The notes under the pieces were generated by a model. That model made no database searches. It saw only the letters and a list, made by a program, of their open reading frames with translations, and was not told where the DNA came from. Positions 1 through 8,228 of a stretch of DNA of 64,000 bases are shown one piece after another. The translations under genes were made by a program, and so were the position numbers. The number at the start of each line of letters is the position of its first letter. Position 1 is the first letter of the stretch. Location of the stretch: contig CAZBRD010000021.1 of the NCBI GenBank assembly GCA_964494205.1, positions 14,331-78,330 on the forward strand, written 5' to 3'. Origin of the DNA: JBBTCX01 sp964494205. Its GTDB lineage: Bacteria; Planctomycetota; Phycisphaerae; UBA1845.

Positions 1-823
1 GGCCTTTACCGCCTCCTGAAGCACCAACTGTAGTCCCGTAGTTCAATCCGAGTCCACCACCACCGATGTTTTGCGGCGTGTCTTCCCACGATTCCGGATG
101 GATTGTTCGCAAAATCACGTTACGTATTTCACCCAGACGTCGGAGCGTTTGCATCTCGCCCTGTTGGCCGGATTCTTGATTTTCTTCTCCCTGTCCGCCG
201 CCACCGCCGCCACCGAACACGGACTGTCCACCACCGCCTCCCTGCCCGCCACTACTCTGTGCAGTCTGATTCAAATCAATGCGAGGAGCACCTTGGCCAA
301 AATCCGGTATTCGCATTAGCAAATCAGTTACATCATACACGCGAACATACATTTCACGCCCGAAGTCCTGCTTGGTAGAGATGGTGAGCGTATTGCCATG
401 GGCGTGATACGTGACTTCGCCGTCTTCTGACAGTGCACGCATCGTTTCATTCAACACATCGCCGACCGTCGTGTTGATCAGTCGAAGATTTACTGCGGTA
501 TCGCGACTGACACTCTCAACGCCGAGCGGACCTTCACGCATGATGACGTTGACCTGGCTTTCGCCCTGATCGCTCAACCACTTCACAATGTCTTCGAACG
601 GCTTGTCGAGCCAATCGATGGACTCGACGCGTTTCTTAAGCAAAGTGCTCGCCGCGTTGGTGCTTGCCCGCGGACGCGCCTCGCGTTCCGGCTTGATTTC
701 GCGCTCCGTGGTGCGCACGACGCTCGTCTCCTTGGTCGTGGTGGGTTCGGCGGTCTGCGCGAACAAGGGGGTCGCCAATCCGGCGACGGAGCACAGAGAA
801 ACTGACAGTACCGATCGTCTCAT
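1..823 (-). CDS. Secretin/STN-like secreted protein, partial (C-terminus beyond left edge)
   Basis: The frame reads open from ATG at 823 to the window edge (about 274 residues, no stop), so the C-terminus is missing. The first 24 residues form a signal peptide (MRRSVLSVSLC...PLFAQ). Residues about 60-145 (LDKPFEDIVKWLSDQGESQV..., VGDVLNETMRALSED, LTISTKQDF) resemble the short N-terminal STN domain of secretins and TonB receptors. A Gly/Gln-rich linker follows, then LRTIHPESWED, similar to a motif I associate with planctomycete secretin-like proteins. I chose 823 over the in-frame ATG at 829 because GGGAGG sits about 9 bases upstream of it. The function is probably envelope or secretion related; no substrate can be named. 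Confidence 0.7.
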   Translation of the reverse strand, partial: MRRSVLSVSLCSVAGLATPLFAQTAEPTTTKETSVVRTTEREIKPEREARPRASTNAASTLLKKRVESIDWLDKPFEDIVKWLSDQGESQVNVIMREGPLGVESVSRDTAVNLRLINTTVGDVLNETMRALSEDGEVTYHAHGNTLTISTKQDFGREMYVRVYDVTDLLMRIPDFGQGAPRIDLNQTAQSSGGQGGGGGQSVFGGGGGGGQGEENQESGQQGEMQTLRRLGEIRNVILRTIHPESWEDTPQNIGGGGLGLNYGTTVGASGGGKG

Positions 824-829
824 GTTCAT

Positions 830-1202
830 CTACCTCCCAGTTCATTCATCGTAAGCTGCCCTGACTCTTAGTAGTCCATTGTTACGTATAAGGGCAGGCG
901 GCCACAGCGCAGACCGAGCGAAGATGGCAGCCCAATAATACTACCTTTGTTCATTTCGGTTGACCAGCGAGTTTCGCTGATGCCAACGTATCAACGTGAT
1001 CGACAAAGCGTTTCTTAGGGAACTGTGCTAATCGCACAAAATCACACATTTGAAGGCGTCTAAGCCGACACCTTGAAAAATAAGTGAGACTTTATGTTTT
1101 CTGTTGTTGGTTGCCGGTTTCGTGCCTCGTCAATGTTTCCGATAACTCTAGTTTGGGAACCAAATAACGTTGTTGGGTCAATTTCAATCTTGAGCGAACG
1201 CG
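830..1202. other. Divergent intergenic region
   Basis: This 373-base stretch separates the leftward STN-like gene from the rightward FemAB operon and must hold both promoters. I see no credible ORF, repeat or clear sigma-70 element in it. Confidence 0.4.
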
Positions 1203-2303
1203 ATGCCTCAACTACTGACAACATCCCTCGCGTCTCAATATGACCATAGCCACGCAAGTTCGCCGCGCCTCGAGGTTCAACGGGCAACGGCGGCTGATCG
1301 CTCCCGTTGGGATCAATATATCTCCCGACACCCCGAGGCCACGCTCTTTCACGCATTCGCCTGGCGCGATTCGATCGTTGAGGCCTTTGATCATCGAACT
1401 CATTACCTGATTGCATTACGAGACGGAGCGATCGTCGGCGTGTTTCCGCTCGTCGTTATTGCGAGTCGCCTATTCGGTCGACGATTGGTCAGCGTGCCGT
1501 ACGGCGTCGGTGGGGGAGTGCTGGCGGACGATGACGAAATCGTAAGTTTGCTTTTTGACGAAGCACGGAAAATTGCAAGCGAGGAGAATTCCGACTCGAT
1601 CGACCTGCGCAGTTCGCGAGCGCGAGTGCCATCGATTGACACCATCGATCGATACGTCGGCTTCGAGCGCGAGCTGCCGACAGATACGGAAGAAGTTCTC
1701 GATTGGTTGCCGCGCAAGGCTCGAGCGGCCGCTCGCAATGGACGTGACAAGTTCGGCCTCGAAGTTTCCTTCGGCGACGAGCATCTGCGGGAAGTCTGGG
1801 AACTCTACGCCGTCAACATGCGGCGCCTCGGTTCGATCAATTACCCATTTCGTTTTTTTGAACGATTGATCGCCAACACACCGGAGCAACACTGGGTGTG
1901 CATCGTCAAGCACCAAGGTCAACCTGTGACAGGCCTTGTCACCTTCCTGTTTCGCGATCGCGTGCTCCCCTATTTCTTCGGGGCGAGCGACGAATCACGA
2001 TGCTGCTCAGCCGCCAACTTCACGTACTTCTCAGTGATGCATCGGGCGGTGGCTGAAGGCTATCGCATCTTCGACTTCGGGCGTTCCCGACGCGACAACC
2101 CCGGCAGCTATGATTTCAAGCGATTCCACGGATTCGAGCCTCAGCCGCTTGGCTACCAGCGATGGAGTGCAAACGAACGACAACGAGTCGATGTTTCTCC
2201 CTCGAATCCGATGTTTCAACCGGTCCGGCGCATGTGGTCGTTGATGCCATTGGCCGTCACTCGCCCGCTGGGGAGTTATCTTTCAAGGCACATTCCCGGC
2301 TAA
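1203..2303 (+). CDS. FemAB-like acyltransferase, exosortase/PEP-CTERM-associated type
   Basis: The 366-residue protein has the double-GNAT layout of FemAB/FemX-type acyltransferases. The first half contains SRHPEATLFHAFAWRDSIVEAF and VSVPYGVGGGVL. The second half contains the strand pair VTGLVTFLFRDRVLPYFFGAS and the signature FDFGRSRRDNPGSYDFKRFHGFEPQPLGY, typical of the subfamily found beside exosortase systems (TIGR03019-like). Such enzymes transfer aminoacyl or acyl groups onto cell-surface polymers; the substrate here is unknown. The gene is 3 bases upstream of an exosortase-associated glycosyltransferase, so the two are very likely cotranscribed. The start is weakly supported: only GAGCGA precedes the ATG. 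Confidence 0.85.
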   Translation: MPQLLTTSLASQYDHSHASSPRLEVQRATAADRSRWDQYISRHPEATLFHAFAWRDSIVEAFDHRTHYLIALRDGAIVGVFPLVVIASRLFGRRLVSVPYGVGGGVLADDDEIVSLLFDEARKIASEENSDSIDLRSSRARVPSIDTIDRYVGFERELPTDTEEVLDWLPRKARAAARNGRDKFGLEVSFGDEHLREVWELYAVNMRRLGSINYPFRFFERLIANTPEQHWVCIVKHQGQPVTGLVTFLFRDRVLPYFFGASDESRCCSAANFTYFSVMHRAVAEGYRIFDFGRSRRDNPGSYDFKRFHGFEPQPLGYQRWSANERQRVDVSPSNPMFQPVRRMWSLMPLAVTRPLGSYLSRHIPG

Positions 2304-2306
2304 TCC

Positions 2307-3626
2307 ATGAACATTCTCTACCTTGCCCATCGCATTCCGTACCCGCCCAACAAGGGCGACAAGCTACGCGCCTTTCGGCAGATCGAATTTCTAAGCAAAC
2401 GGCATCGAGTGTGGTGCGCCTGCTTCGTCGACGACAAACGCGATTGGCGCCATGTCGCGGCGCTGTACGAGTTTTGCGAAGACGTGATCGCGATTCCGCT
2501 CCAACCTCGTTCCGCTAAGATTCGCGGGCTGCTGGGACTATTGCGAGGCCGCACCGTCACCGAGTCTTACTATCAATCGCGTAAGATGCACGACGCGATC
2601 AAGAATTGGTGCCATAGCGTGACATTCGATGCGGTCGTCGCCTTTTCATCAAGCATGGCCCACTATGCAATGCAGGCATCAGTGCCACGTCGCATACTTG
2701 ATATGTGCGACCGGGACAGTGCGAAATGGGAGGATTACGCGAAGCACTCGCGCGGCGTCATACGCCTCCTCTACGGGCTCGAAGCCGAACGCCTCGCGAA
2801 AAAAGAGCAGGAATGGGTCGATGCGTTCGACGCGACAGTGTTGATTACAAAAGCCGAAGCTGTGGGGCTGAAAATCACCGCGCCATCTCATTCCCACGAA
2901 AGAGCAATTCACGTCGTGGGAAATGGCGTGAAGGTAAACGACCGGGTTGATTCCCCAGCGCGGACGAACAATGACCGGTTGGAAACGGGTCCCACAGATA
3001 AGTCGCGCGTGTGCGGCTTTGTTGGTGTCATGGACTACAAACCCAACGTCGACGGCGTCTGCTGGTTCGCTCGCGAGTGCTGGCCCGCGATTCGCGCCGC
3101 GCACCCGACAGCCAGGTTCCGCATCATTGGCCGCTCGCCAACGCGCGCGGTGCGGAAGCTCGCGAAGATCGCGGGCATCGAAGTCGTCGGCGAAGTGGAT
3201 GACGTTGCTGTCGAATTGGCCAAGATCGATGTGAGCATCGTCCCACTCGCGATCGCCCGTGGTTTGCAGAACAAAGTCCTCGAAGCCATGGCCGCCGCAA
3301 AACCGGTCGTGATGACGCGCCGAGTGGCGACTAGCCTAACCGGTCGCGATCAGGAACATTTCGTGATCGCCGACTTCGCGCCCGATTTCGCGAACGCGGT
3401 CACCACCTTGTTCAACGAGCCGCAGCTTTCCCGCCGCATCGGTCAGTCGGCGCAGGAATTTGTCAGACGGCACTATCGCTGGGAGGTCGAGCTGGCGAAA
3501 CTGGAACGCATTATCGCGGGCGTCAGCGAAAGCTCAGCCGCTTTGTGGCGATTGCCAAGTGGCGAAACCAGCGAAACACGCATTTCGGACGTGCAGCCAA
3601 ACGCCGCCTCCCGTGTACCATGGTAG
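2307..3626 (+). CDS. Exosortase-associated glycosyltransferase (TIGR03087-like)
   Basis: This 439-residue GT-B glycosyltransferase opens with LYLAHRIPYPPNKGDKLRAF, the hallmark of the sugar transferase family associated with PEP-CTERM/exosortase loci. The Rossmann-like first half includes DMCDRDSAKWEDYA. The donor-binding half includes GFVGVMDYKPNVDGVCWFA, FRIIGRSPTRAVRKLA and LQNKVLEAMAAAKPVVMT, as in GT group 1 enzymes. It probably works at the cytoplasmic face of the membrane on exopolysaccharide or surface glycan. It lies 3 bases from each neighbour, in an operon with the FemAB protein and PilT. The exosortase itself is not adjacent: an exosortase gene occurs 38 kb away. Confidence 0.88.
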   Translation: MNILYLAHRIPYPPNKGDKLRAFRQIEFLSKRHRVWCACFVDDKRDWRHVAALYEFCEDVIAIPLQPRSAKIRGLLGLLRGRTVTESYYQSRKMHDAIKNWCHSVTFDAVVAFSSSMAHYAMQASVPRRILDMCDRDSAKWEDYAKHSRGVIRLLYGLEAERLAKKEQEWVDAFDATVLITKAEAVGLKITAPSHSHERAIHVVGNGVKVNDRVDSPARTNNDRLETGPTDKSRVCGFVGVMDYKPNVDGVCWFARECWPAIRAAHPTARFRIIGRSPTRAVRKLAKIAGIEVVGEVDDVAVELAKIDVSIVPLAIARGLQNKVLEAMAAAKPVVMTRRVATSLTGRDQEHFVIADFAPDFANAVTTLFNEPQLSRRIGQSAQEFVRRHYRWEVELAKLERIIAGVSESSAALWRLPSGETSETRISDVQPNAASRVPW

Positions 3627-3629
3627 GAC

Positions 3630-4739
3630 ATGACAGCGCAATTGACTGACAAGGGTTTGTCCGGACCGGTGGCTGAGTATTTGCACCGCGCGGTCGACCT
3701 CGACGCGTCGGACGTGCACCTCGTGCCGGGTTATCCGGTGATGTACCGCGTTCACGGGCAACTCAAGTCAGATCGCAAGGAACTCCTCTCAGCCGAGCAA
3801 TCGCGGGGCATCGTCGAATCGATGACACCCGAGCGATTGCTCGCGCGTTTGAACGCGGACGGAAAGAACTTCGATTTTTCCGTTTCCGTGCTGCATGGAA
3901 ATAAGCCGGTGCGCTTTCGCGCGAATGTGTTCATCGCCCAGGGCGATTGGTGTGCCTGCCTGCGCCACGTGCCGGAAGTTATTCCGACGTTTGAGTGGAT
4001 GGGTTTCCCGCCGATGCTCGCGGAACGGCTGATCGCATACACCAATGGGTTGGTGATCGTCACCGGCGTCACTGGTTCGGGTAAATCAACCACGCTTGCG
4101 GCTCTAATCAATCTGCTCAACCACCGTGGCGGCTCGCGGATCATCACCGTCGAGGAACCGATCGAATACGTTCACAAACCGGTCAGCACCAGCGTGGTCA
4201 CGCAGCGCGAGGTGGGCCGCGACGTGGATTCATTCTACGACGGTCTGAAGTACGGCCTGCGACAGGACCCCAACGTCATTCTCATCGGCGAGATTCGCGA
4301 TCGAGACACCGCGCAGATGGCTCTCAGCGCCGCTGAGACGGGTCACCTAATTCTCGCGACCATGCACACGCGCGACGCCAAGGGCGCGGTGACGCGCTTC
4401 GCCGATCTTTTCCCTCACGATGCACAAGATGATGTGCGCTCGCAACTGTCTCTGGCTCTGCGTTCCGTGGTGAGCCAGCACCTGCTACCGGCTGCGACGG
4501 AAGGTGAGAAGCGCGCTCTCGCGCTGGAAGTCATGCACGTCAACATGCCGATCCGCAGTGCGATTCGGTTCGGAAAGATTGAATCGATCGAGTCAGCCAT
4601 CCAAACCGGCAAACGCGATGCCATGTACACGCTCGACGAAGACCTACAGCGTCTCGCGATGACCGGCCGCATCTCAATGGACACCGCACAGCGATTCGCC
4701 AAAGACCCCGACAGCATGAACAGTCACCGTGGGCGATAG
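3630..4739 (+). CDS. pilT: PilT-type type IV pilus retraction ATPase
   Basis: The 369-residue protein has a PilT N-terminal domain (DASDVHLVPGYPVMYRVHG) and a RecA-like core with Walker A GVTGSGKS at 146-153. It also has an Asp box (IITVEEPIEYV), Walker B (NVILIGEIRDRDTAQ) and a His box (GHLILATMHTRDA). It lacks the Cys motifs of PilB/GspE. PilT hexamers power pilus retraction and surface motility. It starts 3 bases after the glycosyltransferase stop. That operon context is unusual for PilT and may mean it serves a surface-export role. A second PilT paralogue is encoded at about 16.4-17.5 kb. Confidence 0.88.
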   Translation: MTAQLTDKGLSGPVAEYLHRAVDLDASDVHLVPGYPVMYRVHGQLKSDRKELLSAEQSRGIVESMTPERLLARLNADGKNFDFSVSVLHGNKPVRFRANVFIAQGDWCACLRHVPEVIPTFEWMGFPPMLAERLIAYTNGLVIVTGVTGSGKSTTLAALINLLNHRGGSRIITVEEPIEYVHKPVSTSVVTQREVGRDVDSFYDGLKYGLRQDPNVILIGEIRDRDTAQMALSAAETGHLILATMHTRDAKGAVTRFADLFPHDAQDDVRSQLSLALRSVVSQHLLPAATEGEKRALALEVMHVNMPIRSAIRFGKIESIESAIQTGKRDAMYTLDEDLQRLAMTGRISMDTAQRFAKDPDSMNSHRGR

Positions 4740-4776
4740 CGGTCTATTGCTGTTGAATCGTCGTATGACCGTGTGC

Positions 4777-4795
4777 CACTGCTCTGTGAGCAGTG
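4777..4795. terminator. Hairpin between convergent genes
   Basis: A perfect 8-bp stem with a 3-base loop (CACTGCTC/GAGCAGTG) follows the pilT stop and faces the convergent LVIVD gene. The T-tract is weak (CTTTG), so it may be a modest or bidirectional terminator. Confidence 0.55.
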
Positions 4796-4845
4796 CTTTG
4801 CCTCGTGGTCGACGTTCAAATCCAGTTGAACTGAGGAACCAGCGC

Positions 4846-6603
4846 TTACGGCGAACCCGTAAACGACGATTGAAAGGTCTTGAAGTCGCGCAAATCCACG
4901 TCGCCATCGAACGCGGTGTCAAAGATAAGGCATGAAGTGACCACTCCGCTCTGCAATCCGTGGAAGCACTCCGGAAAACCCTGATAGTCAATCAGGTCTA
5001 CGAAACCGTCGCCGTTGTTGTCGCCGTATTCCTCGCTGCAAACGTATTTGAACACAACAAACTCATCGATCGCAGCCTCCACGATCGAACGCGGGCCGAG
5101 GTCGAACGCTGTGAAACGCACCTGCATTGTCGCCGACGGTGTGATGAAATCCGCAATTCGAAACTTTTTGTCATTCCACTCGGCTGCGCTCACATAAATC
5201 CGATCGACGATACGCCATGTCGCGCCGCCGTCGTTCGAAATCGAAACCTCCATGCCATCGCTGGCGAAGAAGCCCCCGAATTCGCTGTAGTACCAATACG
5301 AAAATCCGAAGCCATAGTCGCCATCGGTCGCGGCAAATATCGGTGAGCGCACCGACGTCTTACCGCGATCCACGTCAGCCGCGTCATCGGCAGCGCCGAT
5401 GGCTCCCTGCCCGGTGAAGAAGCAGCTGAGGCCATTCTCGTAAGGCGCGCCCGATGACGGCTGGGCCGATGTGCCGTTAGGAATCCCGCGCACCCATTGC
5501 CCGCCCGTGGCGTCATCATCGGGGGAGCCAACGGTCCATCCAGTGGCGGTTTCAAACGAATCCCGAATGACATCTACTTCTGCGGTCAATGTACGGAGCT
5601 GATACGTTCTGACGGGTGCCCCCAGCGGTGAGTAAACCGTTTCGCCTTCCATAGTCTGAGCGCTGAAATAGTAGTCGAGAGGCTCACTGCACTTCTGCTT
5701 GGGCAGAGTGGCTTCGTACTGACCCCCGCCCAGATTGGTCATTGCGATGTTCGCCTCCGGATTACCCGGCAGCACACGATTAAGCGTCACAGAATCGGGT
5801 TCGATGGGGTCCATGGTGTCAGTCACTGACACATGCACGGGCGTGGTAAACACAGGGTGCAGCGACTTCGGCAGCGTCGGGTTGATCTGTGCCGGCCCTG
5901 CGACATTGACTACATACAGCCCATTGGTAATGTCGCTCAGCAGAACCTTGTCCGGACCGAGAAAGGGATAAACACCCCAGTTGCCGTCAAAGCCCTGAAC
6001 CTGGTCTGCAAACGTGTCATAGCTGCCTGCGAAATCGAGCTTTCTTGTCTGACGATTCAGGTCAAACACGTGCAGGCCGGATTGATACCAAGCGACATAC
6101 AGGCGATCGCCCACAAAGATTGGATTATGCACGCTGTAAGCGTTGGCGATCGGAAGGATGATGCTGTCACGCTCGCTCAGGTTGATCATGCCGTTGGCGA
6201 GATTGTTGATCTCGAAGAGCTTGATGCCGCCGTGGTCCTTCTCCTCAGCCGTCACCACATACTTTCCATCTTCGGTCGGCCAGCAGGTGTGCACGTTCTC
6301 GCCTTCGACCGTGCCGATCAGCGTCGGCATTTGCGTGCGCACGCGCGATACGTCATACACCCACAGCCCGCTCCCCCACGCGCAGCAATACAGTCGGCCA
6401 TTCCGCACCGTGATTGAATGAACGAATTGCGTGCCAACACCGGTCACCGTCCAGAGCGGCGTCGTGATGGTGGCTGGAGGGTTGTTGATGTCGTAGTCGG
6501 TCAGGTCGACAATGCTGACCATCGGACCAGCGCCGCCGACCATGTAGAGAATCCCCTTGTCATAGTAAAGTTCATGTACGTTGGAATAGCTCGGTGTGCG
6601 CAC
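4846..6603 (-). CDS. LVIVD/propeller secreted protein, C-terminal part of a frameshifted gene
   Basis: This 585-residue frame continues the gene that begins at 7003. The propeller-like blades read ILYMVGGAGPMVSIVDLTDY, LYCCAWGSGLWVYDVSR and LYVAWYQSGLHVFDLNR. A jelly-roll-like region follows (DSFETATGWTVGSPDDDATG..., DGMEVSISNDGGATW). The end carries a dockerin-like pair (DNNGDGFVDLIDYQGF and FDGDVDLRDFKTF), as in planctomycete surface proteins. It has no signal peptide of its own, and the ATG at 6603 is internal to the ancestral gene. It is probably not translated alone unless the frameshift is a sequencing error. The function is likely extracellular adhesion or scaffolding. Confidence 0.75.
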   Translation of the reverse strand: MRTPSYSNVHELYYDKGILYMVGGAGPMVSIVDLTDYDINNPPATITTPLWTVTGVGTQFVHSITVRNGRLYCCAWGSGLWVYDVSRVRTQMPTLIGTVEGENVHTCWPTEDGKYVVTAEEKDHGGIKLFEINNLANGMINLSERDSIILPIANAYSVHNPIFVGDRLYVAWYQSGLHVFDLNRQTRKLDFAGSYDTFADQVQGFDGNWGVYPFLGPDKVLLSDITNGLYVVNVAGPAQINPTLPKSLHPVFTTPVHVSVTDTMDPIEPDSVTLNRVLPGNPEANIAMTNLGGGQYEATLPKQKCSEPLDYYFSAQTMEGETVYSPLGAPVRTYQLRTLTAEVDVIRDSFETATGWTVGSPDDDATGGQWVRGIPNGTSAQPSSGAPYENGLSCFFTGQGAIGAADDAADVDRGKTSVRSPIFAATDGDYGFGFSYWYYSEFGGFFASDGMEVSISNDGGATWRIVDRIYVSAAEWNDKKFRIADFITPSATMQVRFTAFDLGPRSIVEAAIDEFVVFKYVCSEEYGDNNGDGFVDLIDYQGFPECFHGLQSGVVTSCLIFDTAFDGDVDLRDFKTFQSSFTGSP

Positions 6604-7003
6604 GCGTTCGTTGCACCGGATGAACCGGGTCGCGCACGTCCACGATCAGCACGCCGTCGTTGCCGTCGGCTTCGAGCCCGATGAACATCAACCCGTCGGT
6701 TACCTGCACATCCTGCGCCGACGCAAACTGATTCGGCGGCCCGGGTCGAACCTCCGCGACCTGCACGGGGTTAGCCGGGTTGCTGATGTCGAGGATGTTC
6801 ACGCCGGAGTCGCCGAAATGCGAAAGATAAGCGTAATGCCCATCGCCCCACACGTCGGCGTAGAAATCGGAAAACTGATCCCATCGCCCCACGAACTGCG
6901 TCAGCACCGGCGGTTCGAGCTGGGCGTAGGCGGATGCAGCGAACGATAACAATAATGTCAGGAAAAGAGCTTTGCATCTTGATTTGTGTGCGGGCATAGT
7001 CAT
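6572..7003 (-). CDS. LVIVD-repeat secreted protein, N-terminal part of a frameshifted gene
   Basis: The frame runs from ATG 7003 to a premature TGA at 6572. A GAGAG ribosome site lies just upstream of 7003; the longer frame start at 7030 has no such site. It encodes a signal peptide (KALFLTLLLSFAASAYAQ) and two LVIVD blades (HYAYLSHFGDSGVNILDISN and LMFIGLEADGNDGVLIVDVR). At DPVHPVQRTR the propeller alignment jumps into the overlapping frame (RVRTPSYSNVHELYYDKG). One base too many, or two too few, near 6603-6620 explains it. Joined, the two parts give a protein of about 719 residues. Confidence 0.75.
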   Translation of the reverse strand: MTMPAHKSRCKALFLTLLLSFAASAYAQLEPPVLTQFVGRWDQFSDFYADVWGDGHYAYLSHFGDSGVNILDISNPANPVQVAEVRPGPPNQFASAQDVQVTDGLMFIGLEADGNDGVLIVDVRDPVHPVQRTRAHTELFQRT

Positions 7004-7164
7004 GGCTCTCTCGGAATGAAAGCGAATCAATAACCTTAGTATGAACGCGAACGAGCCAAAGCAGGGGAGCTAACTTCGGCCATCGACTTGCATTAGTATA
7101 AGAGTTTGGCGAGTCGGGCGGCAAGGATCGATTCCGCTCAGTAAGCAAGCAAGTGAGGTGAAAC

Positions 7165-7491
7165 ATGTCCGATTTGGCAAGCAAAACGTGTGTTCCATGT
7201 CGCGGCGGCGTACCGCCAATGGATGAATCCACGGCTGACCGAATGCTCCAACAAGTTCCCGGATGGAGCCTCAACGCTCCGGGGCACCTGTACAAGATCT
7301 TCGCGTTTCCGGATTTCGTGAAAGCACTGGCGTTCGTGAACAAGGTGGCCGCAATCGCAGAAGAGCAGCAGCACCACCCCGATCTGTACCTCGCCTGGGG
7401 CAAAGTCAGCGTCGAAATCTGGACGCACAAGATCAATGGCCTGACCGAGAGCGATTTCGTGTTAGCCGCCAAGATCGAGAAGGTGTTGTAG
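7165..7491 (+). CDS. Pterin-4a-carbinolamine dehydratase
   Basis: The 108-residue protein has the full PCD/DCoH signature: EEQQHHPDLYLAWGKVSV around residues 67-83, then THKINGLTESDFVLAAKIE. HHPD is at 70-73. These enzymes dehydrate 4a-hydroxytetrahydropterins and regenerate the cofactor of aromatic amino acid hydroxylases; many bacteria have one without an adjacent hydroxylase, as here. GAGGTGAAAC precedes the ATG. It is monocistronic and divergent from the LVIVD gene, with about 160 bases between them. Confidence 0.92.
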   Translation: MSDLASKTCVPCRGGVPPMDESTADRMLQQVPGWSLNAPGHLYKIFAFPDFVKALAFVNKVAAIAEEQQHHPDLYLAWGKVSVEIWTHKINGLTESDFVLAAKIEKVL

Positions 7492-7547
7492 CGTTTTCCT
7501 ACGGATCAGTGGCCAAATGCCATCTGCCTGCCGCTTGTACGGAACAA

Positions 7548-7643
7548 AGGCATTAGGCATCAGGTAATAGGCACTAGTGATGTATGCCTCTTTGCCGCGT
7601 TCTTGCCTTACTTCTGTTGCCTAATGCCTGCTGCCTATTGCCT
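7548..7643. repeat. Inverted repeat of AGGCAATAGGCA type
   Basis: Two 26-base arms (7548-7573 and the reverse complement of 7618-7643) match at about 22 positions and enclose a 44-base loop. The arms are themselves degenerate iterations of the unit AGGCAT/ATAGGCA. The element lies in the gap between the PCD and SRPBCC genes. It may be transcribed as a long hairpin. Confidence 0.7.
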
Positions 7644-7678
7644 CCTCGACGCGACTGGTAGGAACTTCACGTACGCAG

Positions 7679-7711
7679 GGGTGGCACGGTCAAGCCGCAG
7701 CTTGGCCGTGG
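7679..7711. repeat. 33-base interspersed palindromic repeat, copy 1
   Basis: The sequence starting GGGTGGCACGGTCAAGC and ending CTTGGCCGTGG is identical to a copy at 42539-42571, and a diverged copy lies at 23812-23844. It contains imperfect internal dyads (CAAGC/GCTTG, CACGG/CCGTG). It resembles a REP/BIME-like intergenic element. Confidence 0.75.
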
Positions 7712-7776
7712 CTGGATAGTAGGAAGCCTCTCGAAAGCGCGGTATACTCTCCGTCAGATCGTAAGGCGCGCATCTC

Positions 7777-8214
7777 ATGCTGACGATTGAGCTACAGGAT
7801 CATTTCGCAGTAACGCCCGCTACGGCGTGGAAAACCATTGCCGATGTGCTGCGCCAGCGGGACTACGTTGCATATCAGATCACGCACGCTAAGCAATGCA
7901 ACGCATCCAACCTCGGCCCTGAGTTCAAATGGAAAGAATCAGGCGTGCTGCTCGGCCGGCGCTACGAGTGCGAATGCTGCGTCTTCGGCTGGGAACCGCC
8001 CGAGTGGCTGTGCTTCGGCACGAAGAATCTCTTTCACGTCAGCTATGAACTCGCCGCGCAAGACGGCGGAACCGCCCTCGCCTATCGCTGCGAACTGCCG
8101 CAAACGCCCGACTCTCGCCGCGAAGCCCTCGAAGAACTCTGCCGCCAATCATTGACCAATTTGAAAATGCAGCTCGAACGCGGCGTGAAGGCAAACGCGA
8201 CGTGGGAAGTGTGA
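7777..8214 (+). CDS. SRPBCC (START/polyketide-cyclase-like) protein
   Basis: The 145-residue protein fits the helix-grip fold of the SRPBCC family. It opens with IELQDHFAVTPATAWKTIADVLRQ, has central strands (GRRYECECCVFGWEPPEWLCFG, HVSYELAAQDGGTALAYRCEL), and ends in a long C-terminal helix (REALEELCRQSLTNLKMQLERGV), where ligand-binding members usually close the pocket. Several Cys residues are present but no metal motif is evident. Ligand and role are unknown. It stands alone between the 7.5 kb repeats and the leftward zinc-ribbon array. Confidence 0.65.
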   Translation: MLTIELQDHFAVTPATAWKTIADVLRQRDYVAYQITHAKQCNASNLGPEFKWKESGVLLGRRYECECCVFGWEPPEWLCFGTKNLFHVSYELAAQDGGTALAYRCELPQTPDSRREALEELCRQSLTNLKMQLERGVKANATWEV

Positions 8215-8228
8215 GCGTATCGCATCGC

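Noticed and set aside
4777..4860. Possible tRNA-Sec-like segment (GTTCAAATCC flanked by hairpins)
   Set aside because: The anticodon-loop match is accidental: no acceptor stem, no T arm and no CCA end could be built around it.
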